Shown: positions 36,001 to 48,574, counted from the stretch's first letter. The stretch: 64,000 nt of DNA from Bradysia coprophila (GCF_014529535.1 NW_023503373.1:2294001-2358000); one strand, 5' to 3'. Notes: generated from the letters alone by a model not told the origin. Program-made: numbers and translations.

Positions 36001-36622
36001 CAGGTAAAATCTAGCACAGAAATCGTTAATTGAACATCGACATCAAAGTGTTAATTTCATGCAGCAATTTCAGTGTAAACAGCATCCAATTCGAGAAGCC
36101 AGCCGAATACAAACTGAATCAAATGTTGAAACTGTTACGAATCAGTGCGACAATTCACCAGATTCCAGAGTGGTCGAAAAACGAGGAAATCATGCGAAAC
36201 AGCGGAGCTTTACAGCAATTTACAAATATTCCGGAATATGATAGCGTTTCGGTTACGGATGAAAATAAGAATCGCTCGAAATTGTATATGCAAAGGTAAG
36301 CCAGGCGATTTTTCTCAGTCTACTTCTGCAATGTAGTTCAAATTGTCACTTTCGAGCAGAGTCAATCAAATGTTACGTGAACGATCGGATCAAACGGCAG
36401 CAATATTCATTTACCTGCCCAAGCCTCCGCGCATCGACTCACCGAATTGGACGGAAACCAGTGTACAATACTTGGAGCTTTTAACAGAATTGACAGCCGA
36501 TTTACCACCCACGGTAAGTGATGAGCACGATGCTGTTTCATCGTTCACACACTCAAACATATTTCGAATTTATCCAGGTACTTGTTCACGGCGTTAGTGC
36601 TGTTATATCGACAAACCTATAA
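33008..36622 (+). CDS. SLC12A9: Solute carrier family 12 member 9 (cation-chloride cotransporter family)
   Basis: Twelve coding exons, all GT-AG and phase-consistent: 33008-33278, 33344-33478, 33584-33841, 33911-33990, 34058-34193, 34277-34345, 34415-35507, 35565-35781, 35843-36003, 36065-36295, 36360-36513, 36578-36622. They give 949 residues, close to the vertebrate length. SLC12A9 hallmarks read through the joins: [26 protein letters not shown]-type loop ([12 protein letters not shown]), [59 protein letters not shown] and [12 protein letters not shown]. The C-terminus [13 protein letters not shown] matches the family end. It is a 12-helix membrane protein with a long cytosolic tail; SLC12 proteins move Cl- with Na+ or K+, but member 9's own cargo is uncertain. 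A 5' UTR intron ends at 32994, and an in-frame ATG at 32954 would be intronic. Confidence 0.95.
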
Positions 36623-36647
36623 GGAACAGGATTTACTGGGAATTGTT

Positions 36648-36653
36648 ATTAAA
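36648..36653 (+). terminator. Possible poly(A) signal of SLC12A9
   Basis: ATTAAA 26 nt after the stop codon. It is close and only a variant signal, so it is tentative. Confidence 0.3.
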
Positions 36654-38139
36654 TGGATGCGGGTGAAAATCGGGCCTCAGTATTTTTTATGAAATTAAAG
36701 AAGAGAAAATATATTTTTAGACAAAATTTTCCTTTTTTAAGATGTAAGCAAAACGTGATATTTAATCGAGTATACAAAAGACAAACTGATGAAATATTTA
36801 TATTTTACTTTTTAAATCGAAATTGTTTGACACGGCAGCCACATGGCACAGTGTTATCCAGTTATATATTTTCAAAATCTCGTTTTATTCGCAAGAGCCC
36901 ATGGAAATGATTCATTACCTAGTGACAGTTGCGATAATGGACCACATGGAAACGATTCATTACCAAATGGCATTTACTGTAATTTTCATTTCCGCGAGGC
37001 TTCGTGACTAAAACAACTTAGCGAATAATTGTTTTCACATTTTTATTTTGACTATACCGAGCAAGAAAAACGTTCTATTACGGGAAGACTTACCCTCAGT
37101 TTTGCTATGGTACATGTTGACATGAGCGAGAACTCAGTTGGTAAGTTAAAAGTTGGTCGAAATAAAAGGGAACGATTACCATCCACTCGTTCGTGCCGGT
37201 CATTTATCAAATTTTCTATTCGTTCGGCTAATGGGATCCTTAACCTACAAACTTCCCACTCGTCAAAATAAAAATGTCCAAATAAGAAACGTAATCAAAC
37301 TTCCATTTAAGACCTAATGAAGAACTAATTATATCACTGAAATCTTAAAATCATAGACTAAGCAAAGTTTAAACTTAATGTTAGCAAAATATAGTTGTGT
37401 TGTAAACTATGTTGTGTCCGTTTAACCTGATGGTGCACGAGTATAAAATATTGCAAATGAATAATTTAATTTTAACAGCAGGCGAATTAAGTTTAAACAT
37501 TCAACACTTAAATGTACTTTCAGGAATTTAATTTAATATTCTAAATTAATGACAAACATGACACTATTTACCAGAGAGAATTTACAGGTTTTCGTAACAT
37601 TAAAAAAGCTCTGTTAACTTTACATTCTATTAGCGCAATAAAAGCTTAATCGTTTAAATTAATCGGCGTTTCCGTCCCGCAATATATTTTCCATATATTA
37701 ACACTATCTGCATGACCTTGCAATAGTGTAAAAATGAAAGACAGTGTACCATGACTGTCGTCATTTATTACTCTACTTGACATAAGCAAATTCAATTGGT
37801 GTATGGTCGACTATCAGCCTATCCACAACGTCTTGAACTTCCATTCCTTGAATCCAGGCGTCTTATTGCTGACATTTCAGTTCGTTCCACTAAGCAGGAA
37901 AGGAATTACGGCATCAATTTTTTTATTCTTAATTCTATCAAGACTACCTCACAGAGAAAAATTGACCATTTCACTGAAAGATGTCGCTGCAACAAAGCCA
38001 ATGTCAACAGAAAAATAATAATCTCTTATAGGTTTCTTCCAAGGCCAACACAACCTCACTTTGAAGTTTTAACGAACAAATTTGTTTAAGATGCGGTTAT
38101 GTTTGCTTCTGTGGATGACGGTCGGTTATTTTCGGCCTG
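36654..38139. other. Intergenic, no gene seen
   Basis: AT-rich. A direct repeat (GGAAATGATTCATTACC near 36903 and GGAAACGATTCATTACC near 36948) is the only structure noted. Frames at 37796-38089 have no similarity I can name. Confidence 0.5.
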
Positions 38140-38511
38140 TCAAAATTCGTTTTTACCGTACGATGGAAGAAACCTATGCCGTATCATGATAAATAAAAGT
38201 ATCTCGGACTCTGATAATTTACTCATCTTGATACAAGGTAGCAAATTACTTCCCTTGTATGGTAGCATTACTATGGATGAGCCCAACTTCAAAGATTTTA
38301 GACACGGGAAGATCGTATTGAACGGTACTTCTTGTCCGAGGTTACAACTTTCGATGTTTAGCGATTTCAATTTCTCGAATGGTTTTTGTACACTTCCGAA
38401 AGGGAATGACCTTACCGATTCACTGATTGTAAGTTTAAGTAGCGTTCTAATATTGGTTCTGTCTGTTAGGAGGCCTAAATTCAAAATCCTGCCAATTAAC
38501 GTACAAATTTG
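38140..38511 (-). pseudogene. Leucine-rich-repeat-like fragment
   Basis: A minus-strand frame of about 123 codons with no ATG at its head contains FEKLKSLNIESCNL and FPCLKSLKLGSSIV, spaced like leucine-rich repeats of the F-box/LRR type. The frame is closed by stops on both sides and I see no adjoining exon that continues the repeats. It may be a broken copy of a larger gene. Function unknown. Confidence 0.3.
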
Positions 38512-38629
38512 TTATTAAGTGGACAAAGTTTCGTAAAATTTTCAGTGCATAGAATTCCCGCATGATGAAAATGTCCGGTTAGTTAGCTTAGTTTGGTTTT
38601 CCAAAAATTCTTAGCAAATCTTCCATAAT

Positions 38630-38870
38630 TGAGTAATTTCGTAGAAAATCTATAGAAATCTTCAAGAAAATACTCGAAATCATAGAAAATCCTTAAAAAC
38701 GGTCAAGAAAATCAAATATAGAGAAGAAAATCATTGAAAATGTAAAAAAATCCCTGAAATACATCCAGATCCAGAATAATCAATAAAAACTACCACCTTG
38801 GAAAACAATAGGAAAATTCTTGAAATTTCTCGAAAATGACGGTCTCTTTGAAAACCCTTCGTCAACGAAA
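38630..38870. repeat. Degenerate GAAAATC repeat
   Basis: Repeated variants of TAGAAAATCNTTNAGAAAAT (AGAAAATCTATAGAAATC, AAGAAAATACTCGAAATC, TAGAAAATCCTTAAAAACGG, AAGAAAATCATTGAAAATG) with a period near 20 bp, strongly drifted. Confidence 0.5.
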
Positions 38871-40358
38871 TTTACAGATTTCCACCTACCGTTGGAACAG
38901 GGCTCAAGAGGAAATACCAGATTCACACATTGCTATGGATGGAGACTCTCACAAAATTGCTGAATGAATTCGGTTCAATTTTCTTGCCTTGATTGGTTTT
39001 TGGAATTAGATTACGTCAATAATCTCAACAGAATCGAATTAGTGGTTTATTCATTTCCATAAACCTAAATTTGTATCAGAATATTAAAAATATTCCATGG
39101 AGTGGATTCTATTCTTAAGAAAAGTTACCGTAATCTATTTATCCAGAACCGGTGGAACTGGCCTGGAGAAAGATAACTTAGTTTAGTAAACTTAAACTAA
39201 ATTAATCTCACAATAAACACAAAACAAAAATTATTTTCATGATTTCATCTAACTTCTTCAAATCGCCTCCGAACGTTCCCATTATACAAGCGGCGTTGGA
39301 ACGTTGAAGTGCAATGATGACGATTCTTTGTTTCAAGTACATCTTCAATTTCTTTTCGGTCGCAACTTTCCTAAAACGTTAATGAATTGATCTGCTTCAG
39401 TAGACCATGGTCCTAGGTCCCCATGGTCTATTGCAAATGGAATGATTATAATGTAATTGTCTTCTATTACATAGTTTCTTATATTTTCCCAATTTGAAGT
39501 TTCCTGCCTTATTTGCAACTCGACCGGGCGGTTTGCTTGACAAATGTACATAGATATGATGGGCCAGAGTATCAGTATTAGTAGTAATCTTAATAAAACT
39601 ATCTATGAATGAACTCTTGCGACAGATTTATTTATTCCGGACGGTTGACACTACACAAGTATAATTATCGTGTCTACTACTTCAATTGTTTTACTAAGTA
39701 AATATTTTCCATAGATTGGTTACAAGAATCTTTTACGTTATCGGTTTTGATTTGAATTTTGTCATATAAGATAACATTAGACAGAGTTTGTCGCTTAGTT
39801 TTGTCGTCGCAGTCGATAACGGATGGATATCATTGTTTCGTCGCTTCTCTAATAAAACTTTTACTCAATGGTAATAACAATATCTATGTCTATCTTTAAT
39901 GAAGAGCAAATTGTGAATGGAGTCCATGGAGTCTAATCAGTGAATGAGATACAATGACATAAAGAGAGAGTCTATAAAAATGTCATTCTGTGACATTTAA
40001 ATACATAAGTTCACCTATAGTGTTCGTCTTTCTTTTAAAAGTAAACCAAAAACACCGGACATGGAACCTTTAATTGGATTACAAATGTGAAACTCGGGCA
40101 AAAGGAATGCATTCAACTAACTTAGTTCAAGTAGAGAATTTCTGAATTGTGTGCGGTGTCTAATAAGTACAAATACATTACTTAATAACATCGTTTCGAG
40201 TGGTGTCGCTGAATCCGATAAATCAAAATTTGGAGTTCGTTATCAGTACCTATGCATAGATAAGTCCGGGTCAATTATTACTTTTGAATAGAGGTAATGA
40301 GATTCAATTGGAATACGACACGTAAACGAAGTCGTTCTGTGGAATTCTGGACCGAAAA
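38871..40358. other. Upstream region of the UGT gene
   Basis: No gene is supported. A 68-codon minus-strand frame at 39345-39551 is not recognised. The UGT promoter should lie at the right end. Confidence 0.5.
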
Positions 40359-42417
40359 ATGGCAAATATCCGAATTTTTTTGTTGACATTGATGTGCTCA
40401 GTGCATCTGATTGACGGTGCAAAAATACTGGCTGTGTTTCCAAGCGATGTGAAATCACATTTTACTTTGGGAAAGGTTGTGCTTACTGAACTGGCCGACC
40501 GTGGACATGAGGTGTGAATAATCTGGTCTTCTCAATTACAATTTTGAATTTATCTCGAGCCAACTATTACAGATCACCTTCTTCAGTCAATTCACAATGC
40601 GTGAAAAACATGAAAACATATCCGAAATCAGAATAGCTGGCGTGAAAGAAGCTTTGATAAAGAAAGGATTGGAGGAAGAAAATCACCTCACGGCTCGCTA
40701 TGAACGATCGAAGATTGATTCATTGACTAATCTAATCAACAGAGGCACAGCTTTAGTGGAATATACGCTGGATTATCCAGTCTTACTGGATATTATGCAG
40801 AACAAAGACGATTATGACCTGCTGATAATCGACATGTACTTAACGGATGCACTGCTGGGGTAATTGTTATGGGAATACTGTGACTAAGAGTTCCGTTACA
40901 TCAATGCATTGCAATCGTTTAGGTTATCGTATTACTTGGACATTCCTAGTGTGGTATTGTGTTCATCCGGCACGAATAAATGGGCAAATGAAATGGTTGG
41001 TAATCCTCACAATCCGGCGTACAATCCAAACATTTTTTTGGGTTTCACAGATAAAATGTCTATCAAACAACGACTTGTAAATTCACTCGTTTCTGCTTTT
41101 GAGAAAATAACGTATAAGTAAGTATAGCAGAACTATGCCCAGCATCAGCATTGATCATTCTGAAATTATTTTCACCATTCCCAGTTATATGTACTTGCCA
41201 GCTCAAGATATGGTTTACCAACGGGTTTTTAAATCATTCCTTCCTGACCGAAGTCTTCCTCCTTTGATCGATCTGATACATAACGTAAGCCTTGTACTTG
41301 TTAATACGCATCCGATATTCCAATATCCAAGAGCAATCGTACCGAATATGGTTCAAGGTATGATTGTTATAGCTTTCGCATTGTTACAATTAATTGTTAA
41401 CGAACAAAATGACTGATTTTAGTGGGTGGATTACACATACTGCAAAGTGACAAATCCGAAACGATTGCCCAAGAGATATTTGACTATGTTCAGGCAGCGC
41501 CTGAGGGTAAGTAACACTGTTTTACATTTGCAAACAGAGAAAGAAAATTCATCCAAAAAAAATTCCCAGGCGTCATCTATGTTAGTCTTGGAAGTCAAGT
41601 AAAATCCCATGATTTACCGGTCGAACAGATATCGGCCCTGGTAAAAGTGTTCGCGGGTTACATGGGTAAAATGAGAATCATATGGAAATGGGAAAATGCT
41701 ACTCTAATCGACCATCCACACAATGTGATTGTTGGACCAACCGTTCCCCAGCAAGCACTTCTCGGTATTTATTTAGAATTTTGTTTTTACTTGATCACCT
41801 GTTCACGGTCTGGCTTTCAGCTCATGACAATGTTAAATTGTTTATAACAAACGGTGGACTGTTGAGTCTTATGGAAGCGGTCTATTTCGAGAAGCCGGTA
41901 ATTGTGCTTCCGATATTCGGTGATCAGGACTTTAATGCGGCTCAAGTCGAAAGTAACGGATATGGACGGGTGCTCAGTCTACAGAATATAACCGAAGATT
42001 CCATTCAGGAGGCCATCACTGATGTTTTAACAAATGAACAATATTTGGACAATGTGAAGCGCCTAAGTAAACTGTTCAAAGACAATCCGATCGATCCGCT
42101 TGAGTATGCCGTTTATTCGATAGAATATGTGTAAGAATGAAGCCGATAGCATGGGAACCGCTGAGGTCGAATGTATTTTTCATATCTTTTGCAGAATGAG
42201 AACGAATGGGGCGAAACATTTACGTTCAGCAGCACTGGATTTGTCCATGTGGAGCCAGAGCCTAATCGATGTGTCATTCATCATTGCCATTGGAATTTTG
42301 CTCATTCTAGGTGTGCCTTCGATAATCATTTCTAATTTGCTAAAGAAAAACAATGCAACGCCGAAAGTAACCCCATCGAGAAGTGCATCGATAAAGAAGA
42401 ATAAGAAGAAACAGTAA
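40359..42417 (+). CDS. UDP-glycosyltransferase (insect UGT)
   Basis: Eight GT-AG exons: 40359-40511, 40573-40859, 40923-41117, 41185-41357, 41423-41506, 41570-41764, 41821-42130, 42195-42417; 539 residues, normal for the family. UGTs transfer sugar from a UDP-sugar to small lipophilic molecules in the ER lumen. The N-terminus is a hydrophobic signal peptide (about 1-20), followed by the acceptor-binding half with catalytic His H34 (KSHFTLGK) and a likely partner Asp in LLIIDMYLTDALLG. The donor half has VIYVSLGSQVKS, HPHNVIVGPTVPQQALL and the signature region NVKLFITNGGLLSLMEAVYF with FGDQDFN. A transmembrane helix (DVSFIIAIGILLILGVPSII) precedes a lysine-rich cytosolic tail ending KKNKKKQ, an ER-retention style end. 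Oddity: the signature reads TNGG, with N373 where most UGTs have His. It converges with XPD, 260 bp apart. Confidence 0.93.
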
Positions 42418-42665
42418 ATAGGATTTGACCGGACGAATAATTACATTTTAAGTGCACGGGTTAATGGATTGTTTACACGTTGGGAATTCTGGACAATACC
42501 AATACCGGTGTATAAAGTGCCATTTTATAACAGTAATTGTGTTGTGTAGGGTTGTTTGTTTACTTTTATCTAGATCGACATTACAATTTGAATGGAATAC
42601 ATGTGATATTTTCGGGTGTTAAGAGTGATATTACACGTTCAGTCATTTTAATGTAACAAAAAAAT

Positions 42666-42671
42666 TTTATT
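42666..42671 (-). terminator. Poly(A) signal of XPD
   Basis: AATAAA on the minus strand, 6 nt after the XPD stop codon, implying a very short 3' UTR. Confidence 0.5.
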
Positions 42672-42677
42672 TTCACC

Positions 42678-45590
42678 TTACATCATCTCATCATCATTTT
42701 CGTCATTCACTTCCTTCTCCTTCGCTTCTTTCGCTAATTTTTCCCTTTCCATAGCCTGCAGCTGTTGAATGGTCAGCAAACTCACTCCCAACTGATCTTC
42801 CCTGGTAAAGGGTTGAGCCATGTGTCGCAACCATCGCCTTGCGATTTGCATAGCCTCTTCTGTGCTTAAATTACAGTAATTGTCGGTAAGATGCTCTTGG
42901 ATCCACTTCGGAAGCTTGGTTCTTTTATCCTGACGTGAGAACCGCTTATCAGCGAATATCATAATACCGTAGTCGGTCTTTCCGCTAACGAAGCAACAGT
43001 CAAAATTATCGTCAGGCAATGGCAAAAAAATTAAAAAGAAAATAATTTACCGAATGGCACGTCCCACACATTGAGACGCGTGACGAATTGCATCAAAAGT
43101 GAGGAAGTCGTTCTCGCGAATTTGAAATTGATCGCGAAGATATTCTAGACGAGCCTTCAGAATGCGTGACTGCGTGTAAACGTATGGAATACCGAACATG
43201 AGTACCGCTCTACCCAAATGATGATCGAAATCGACACCTTCGGAGACTTTCCCACGAGCCACAGCCAACAGTACGGCACCACGGCCACAATCGCATGCCT
43301 GTAGTGATAAGAAAGAGATGTTTTTAGTGCAAACAATCACTCACGAAGAAGGAACAAAGCGGGAAGGTACGTTCCACTCTACTTCGATGTGAAACAGAAC
43401 TCACCTTAATATAGTTCATCAAGGCGTAGGACGTTTCAGCGTTATCTTGCGTTTCAATAAACAGCAACTTGTATCGCAGTAACGTATCGACAATGCCTTG
43501 ATCATACCACGACGCCACCACAGACTCCAAGTACAAATACGATGTGAAAAAGCATACGATTCCATCGGGTACACATTTAGCCGTTTCGACGAGTAGCTGC
43601 CCGTAATTTCGTATGACCGCTGTGTCATCTCTTGTTTCGAATTTAGAGGAGATGGCCACTTGATCGTTACCTTTAGACACAATCTGCAAACAACAGTGTC
43701 AGGTGATGTCTTTAAATGATTTAGATTTTCGTTAAGATAATACCATTGGCAGTAAGCATGGTCTCGCCAGGGTCATGGTTAGTGATGTCATTATAACTGG
43801 ATCAAAATCTAAGATTTTTGGATACATCTGAAAAGTGAATCGAAATTTATTGGACACAAATCGTCACGGTTTCATTTTCCAATTTTACCTCCATGGGCGA
43901 CAGGGTTCCCGACGTAATAACCACACTTTGAAAACGATTGAATATAGGCTTCATGGCTATCGACGAGTCCAGACAGCTGAAATGGAGTACAGGATTTGCG
44001 ACTGTTGGTGTTTTATCGTCGAACGGTTCGACGATTACTGTGAATCCTTTGGTGTATGTCGATATCAGCGTAGCAAAATGGGTGATCACGACCAAGCCAC
44101 CATATTCGGTCATGTCGGTGATTTCCAACGTTCGCAATAGTGAAGCCAAGCGTTCGGCACAAAATCGTAATGGCTTACGCTCGATGCACACTTTTTGTTG
44201 GACATCTTTCAGGAAACCAGCTGGAGATTCTTGCACCACATGCTGCACTCTTAACCGAAATTTTATATATTCCACGAAGCGACGGAGAAAGCTTAGAAAA
44301 TGATCAGCTGTGCGAATGTTGCCGGGAATCGCACCTAAGAACGGAGAATCAGAATTTAAGATTGGTTCTATTTGTGGGAATCATAATTCCTTTGTTTGTC
44401 GACGGATCATACCCTGCAAAATATCATCCGGTAAAATAGGATTAGCCAACACCAGATCCGCATCTCTGTTAGCACTTGCTTGCCGCAGACCTTGCACCAT
44501 ATTTTGATATTCCTCGTTTAAGCGATTGGTGTCGTAGTCCTTCATTCTATTCAGGGAAAATTGTCAATATTTTGGCGAGTAGAATGATTCAATTCACTTA
44601 CTCTTGCACCAAAGTATCTAATTTTCCCAGCGCAGTGGTACACTTTTCCATTGTTCGTCGGTTTATTTTCACACTCATTGAGTCAATGCAAACATTATCT
44701 GAAAAGATGGAAATTACATTGTCCTGTCCAGCGTGTCTAAATGCTGTCTTTTACCAATATTGTGCGCCTCATCGAACACTACGACAACTTCCTTCTGTAA
44801 CTGCTTGGAAACCACCTCCGCTATCTTCGGATCGAGCAAATAATGGTAACTGTAGACGATGATGCTCGCATTATTAATGGCAAATCGTGTCAGAAAATAA
44901 GGACACCAGTTCCTCTCTCGACCGTATTGCTTCAAATCATCCAAATTATAGATGCCCGGTGGAAGAAACGATTCTCTCCCTTCAATATCAAAACCTTCAT
45001 AGTACTGGCAAACCGGCGTCGTACTATCGGCCTGATGTCGTTCTCGGACATAGCTGGCGGTCAAACCATAGCATTTAGCGTCAACGGCCTTGCCTTCTCG
45101 TTCCTTACTCACTTCCGAGTGAACGCACATATTCTTTCGCGAACTAAGCACCAGGCCTACCATATCCGCTGTTTTGGTACTGCCGCTCTTTTCATAGTAG
45201 CTCATCAGATGTTTCAGTTCGGCGATAACTTTTTCGATTTCCGGTACTGTTCGAGAGCAATAAATCAGCTTTCGGACGATGTGCGGATTTTCGATCATGT
45301 AGGCAACAACAAGCGATAGAAGTGTTGTTGTTTTGCCAGTACCCGAGGGCATTTCAAGCAGACAGTGACCCTACGAAATGAACATGAAACTTGGATGCAA
45401 TTTCCCAAACGATTTGCGTTGATTATTACCTTTGCATCGAATGTTCGTTTCAGCTCTAACATATATGAAAACTGCTCCGGATAAATGTACTCGTACGGGA
45501 AATAAACAAGAAGTCCATCGACGTTGATTCTGCGGAAGATTTGGAATGTTAAACATCAGTTGTGCACTTCGTTTAAGAGATTTACTTCAT
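42678..45590 (-). CDS. Xpd: XPD/ERCC2, TFIIH 5'-3' DNA helicase subunit
   Basis: Ten GT-AG exons: 45590-45586, 45529-45430, 45370-44755, 44698-44602, 44546-44413, 44334-43889, 43827-43744, 43683-43405, 43298-43051, 42984-42678; 771 residues against 760 in human. XPD opens DNA around lesions in nucleotide excision repair and is a structural part of TFIIH in transcription. The first exon codes only ATG-AA. Visible motifs: Walker A SGTGKT with K48, DEAH at 235-238, and the four iron-sulfur cysteines C117, C135, C156 and C191, each one residue from the human positions. Further motifs are [23 protein letters not shown] and [14 protein letters not shown]. The C-terminus is a lineage-specific Lys/Glu/Asp-rich tail ([13 protein letters not shown]). 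It is divergent from DPCD, with about 700 bp between start codons. Confidence 0.97.
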
Positions 45591-46292
45591 TTTTCCACTT
45601 TGTTTTGGAAACTACATAAAAAACAACCGGCTTGAGTGAATGACAGATCCAAACTGTTTTTTAAGAACTTGAAGTACTGATGGCAATAGTACAAGATGTT
45701 CTTAAGATGTACGTCTACCATGTGTGTAAGGTGTGTATTAAGCGAATCAACATGAACAAATAGTTTGATATAGACGTGTGTAGACCGTACCTTAAGTTAT
45801 TGGCTAAGCTTACCTGTTTGCCGACACTAAACTTTGAGTTAATTTTGCTCTAGGTAAAGCCCGCACAACCAAATTTTGAAATTTTGTTCTACTACTTTTA
45901 GTCGACCTCAACTACTCCGAAATTTCGTTTTGCACAAATGTCAACGACTATTTTGAGGTTACGCAAGTTTTAGTTTGCAAACAAACGGATCACACGAATT
46001 TTGATGACCTTTTTAATAAAATAAATTCAATTTGTGTGTTAGACTTATCTCTGTGTACAGTAACAGGATTGTTGGGTTATTCATTTCAGTGACACTCAGC
46101 TACAATCATTTCAATTTTCTGTCGATTCATCTCATAATTGACAAGTAAAAATTTCAACAAACGAAGTAAACAACTCCATATGTTGCTAAGCAACAAAACT
46201 TCCTGTTTATTATAGCTTGCAAACGGTCCCACCGGAAAACCCTCTCACATCACAGCTTCATACCAAAAATTGTAACGAAATCACCGTCAACA
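45591..46292. promoter_or_regulatory. Shared 5' region of XPD and DPCD
   Basis: Head-to-head genes leave 702 bp between start codons, so both promoters must lie here or in untranslated exons within it. I see no TATA box I would trust and cannot place the start sites. The bidirectional role is inferred from gene orientation only. Confidence 0.45.
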
Positions 46293-48054
46293 ATGTCGTT
46301 TGTCAATTGGTTAAACCAAATAAAAAATGCCGAAAAGTCGTCAGCGATCAGTGGAAAATGTCGTAAGGTCCACTATAAATTCATTGACGGTCAAGAAATG
46401 GTCGAGGAGTACAGCATGGACACTGGTGTGCTTCAACGACGTGCCTGGAAACGGGAAAAAGCGTTGGGCGGAGAACCAGATTGGGAAATAGAACTGGGCG
46501 ACCTCGTTCGCAGCTTAAACAGTGAAGACAAGTTTGTTGTAAGGGAGTCTGTAACAGAGGTTAGGTTGAAGGTCATTGACACATGTGGATGGGGTTGAAA
46601 CGATTTTCTTTTCTTTTTTTCATATCAGCCGGTGTTAACGAAACGATTAACAAAAAGCAGCCTCGAATGGCGAATTCGCAATTTACCCTATCCGATTGAA
46701 ACGTATTCCGTTACGGCCAGTCCAGATGATTGTTCAATTACTGTTAGAACTACGAATAAGAAATATTTCAAGAAAATACAGATACCTGAACTGACACGGT
46801 GTGAATTGCTGCCCAGCCAAGAACTGATCTCAATACAGCATCGGCATAACACGTTGATCATAACGGTAAGTCCTTTGTTCATTTCGATGGCAAACAGCAT
46901 ATAACCTGAGTTTCTTACATTGTCGTTCATAAAGCGATGGGTATCGCACTTCTTTGACTGAATCGTATGGTCCATGTCATGTTTCAACCCATATAACGGG
47001 CATGGAAATAATGCGGTAACCGAGTGACCGGACATTTTCTTGTAAAAAATTTGGTTACCGTACCGGGAAATCGAGCCTTCGCTGAACACTGGGAAATGTA
47101 TGGACCGGAAAGTTAGTTTTAAGTTTTTCGCTACCGTTATTATGACTCGGTTACAGGGAAGAAAACATTGTTTCCATGTCCACCGTACAATTTATTCAAA
47201 TTTGGTTGAGGAAATGCGGAGCCCCTCGTCAATCGCGAAACTCGTCATAAAGTACATGTGTCATGTCGCGCAGAAATAAACATTCTTCAGTCCAGTCACA
47301 CAAAAATGTGTCAAAGTTTTATAAAGTGTATCGACTGACCCTTTATCTTCGTCTGAGTGCGACATACTTTATGAGTGGCTCCTTTCTTAATCTTCTAAGC
47401 TGCTATATGCAGACGAAAATTTTCGAACCTCAAAAAGGGTCTAGTTGTGTCGACGATTTGTTGAATCACTTCAGGATTAGGACTACAGACATTTTGTCCT
47501 CGTTATTTCCCTGTTTCGTTGAAACCTACCTTGTCATATTGTCCTCTTTTCTTCTGCATTTCTCCTATATGTTAAACTAGCTACACATTGTGTCAATACT
47601 ACACTTACCGTCATAGGTCTCATACGATTTTTGATGTTCATTTTACCTTTCTTTTGGTGATTTTGGTTTAATAATTAAGTCGATTGTGCACTCATGTCGT
47701 ATCCTGGTAACCTAGTCATTGGATTTTTTTAAAACCAGGAAATCCACCGGAATATGTTTGACTGCGAAGTCACTTTTACTTTTTGTGTTAACTCGGATAC
47801 CGGGAAGAAAACATTATTTCCATGCCTCTCTCTCTCTCTCTCTGTCTCATTTCATTTCTCAAATTGGTTAAGATGAGCTTCTACATAGCGCAGCAATGTA
47901 CTTATCAAAATTACAACTTTTATAGTACAAAAAACCACAACTGCTGTTGGATATGGAGGTGGCGATTCTAATGGTGCTCAAGTCCGTCCACACCGAAACT
48001 GATGACTACGACGAATCAGATACTTTGTTAAAACAATTGTTGGGAGATGAATAA
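46293..48054 (+). CDS. DPCD: DPCD protein (cilia-associated, CS-domain-like)
   Basis: Three phase-0 exons: 46293-46538, 46629-46865, 47926-48054; 203 residues, the same as human DPCD. Family landmarks: WLNQIKNAEKSSA at the start, RKVHYKFIDGQEMVEEYSMD, RAWKREKALGG, SSLEWRIRNLPYPIETYSV and VRTTNKKYFKKIQIPEL, then HNTLIITYKKP across the last join. DPCD was named for deletion in a primary ciliary dyskinesia mouse model and is thought to act with R2TP-type chaperones in assembling ciliary dynein or other complexes; the biochemical role is poorly defined. The N-terminal half of the fold resembles p23/CS beta-sandwiches. The second intron (1,060 bp) is far longer than the first (90 bp) and holds repeats. 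Confidence 0.95.
46999..47181. repeat. Inverted repeat inside DPCD intron 2
   Basis: GGCATGGAAATAATGCGGTA followed by ACCGAGT (46999-47025) pairs with ACTCGGTTACAGGGAAGAAA followed by ACATTGTTTCCATGTCC (47145-47181). A further copy of the right arm occurs at 47791-47826 (ACTCGGATACCGGGAAGAAA…). It is consistent with one intact and one broken TIR element in the intron. Confidence 0.6.
47825..47848. repeat. CT microsatellite
   Basis: About eleven CT dinucleotides, interrupted once by GT, directly after the repeat end at 47826. Confidence 0.85.
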
Positions 48055-48055
48055 A
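48050..48055 (+). terminator. AATAAA overlapping the DPCD stop codon
   Basis: The hexamer overlaps the last codon and stop (GAA TAA A). If used, cleavage would leave a 3' UTR of only 10-30 nt. Another AATAAA occurs near 48133. Which is used cannot be told from sequence. Confidence 0.35.
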
Positions 48056-48574
48056 TTTGTGCTTTTAACTTCTTTATTGTCAACATCGTAAGTTTTCTTT
48101 AATTTTACTAATTACATCCGACGAAGGCTTTGAATAAAATCATATCAAAAATCGTAAATTAAAAAAAAAAGGTTTTGGCCGTTCCGGTCAATCGTACACC
48201 TAACATTTAAATAAATAAAATTTGACCCGAACACCGAGAATTAAGAGAAATGCATTCGATCAATGAAAATGCGAAAATGGACCGAGAGCATGAGTGCATA
48301 TCATGAGGTTTGAAAATTATACCACTTTACTACGTCTACAGCGTGTGACGGCTGAAATTTGAAATATACGTAAGGTATGTCCTCGTTAGTGTCTTTGAAT
48401 CAGGTTTTTGTAAATATCAATTCATGCATTCACGGGATGAAGGTCTGATATGAACACAGCCTCTCGGCCCTAAAATATTGCTTCGTTAAAAAAAATAAAA
48501 TTCATTGTAGCCCCATAGCCTCTCAAACGTCACTAAAATTTAAATCAATTCCATTGTTTACGCTGACAACCTTC
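48055..48574. other. Convergent intergenic gap between DPCD and SFXN2
   Basis: 520 bp containing only the 3' ends of the two convergent genes. Nothing else seen. Confidence 0.6.

Noticed and set aside
39345-39551. Minus-strand frame containing IPFAIDHGDLGPWSTEADQF
   Set aside because: Protein-like wording but only 68 codons, with no recognisable family and no adjoining exon; not enough to call a gene.
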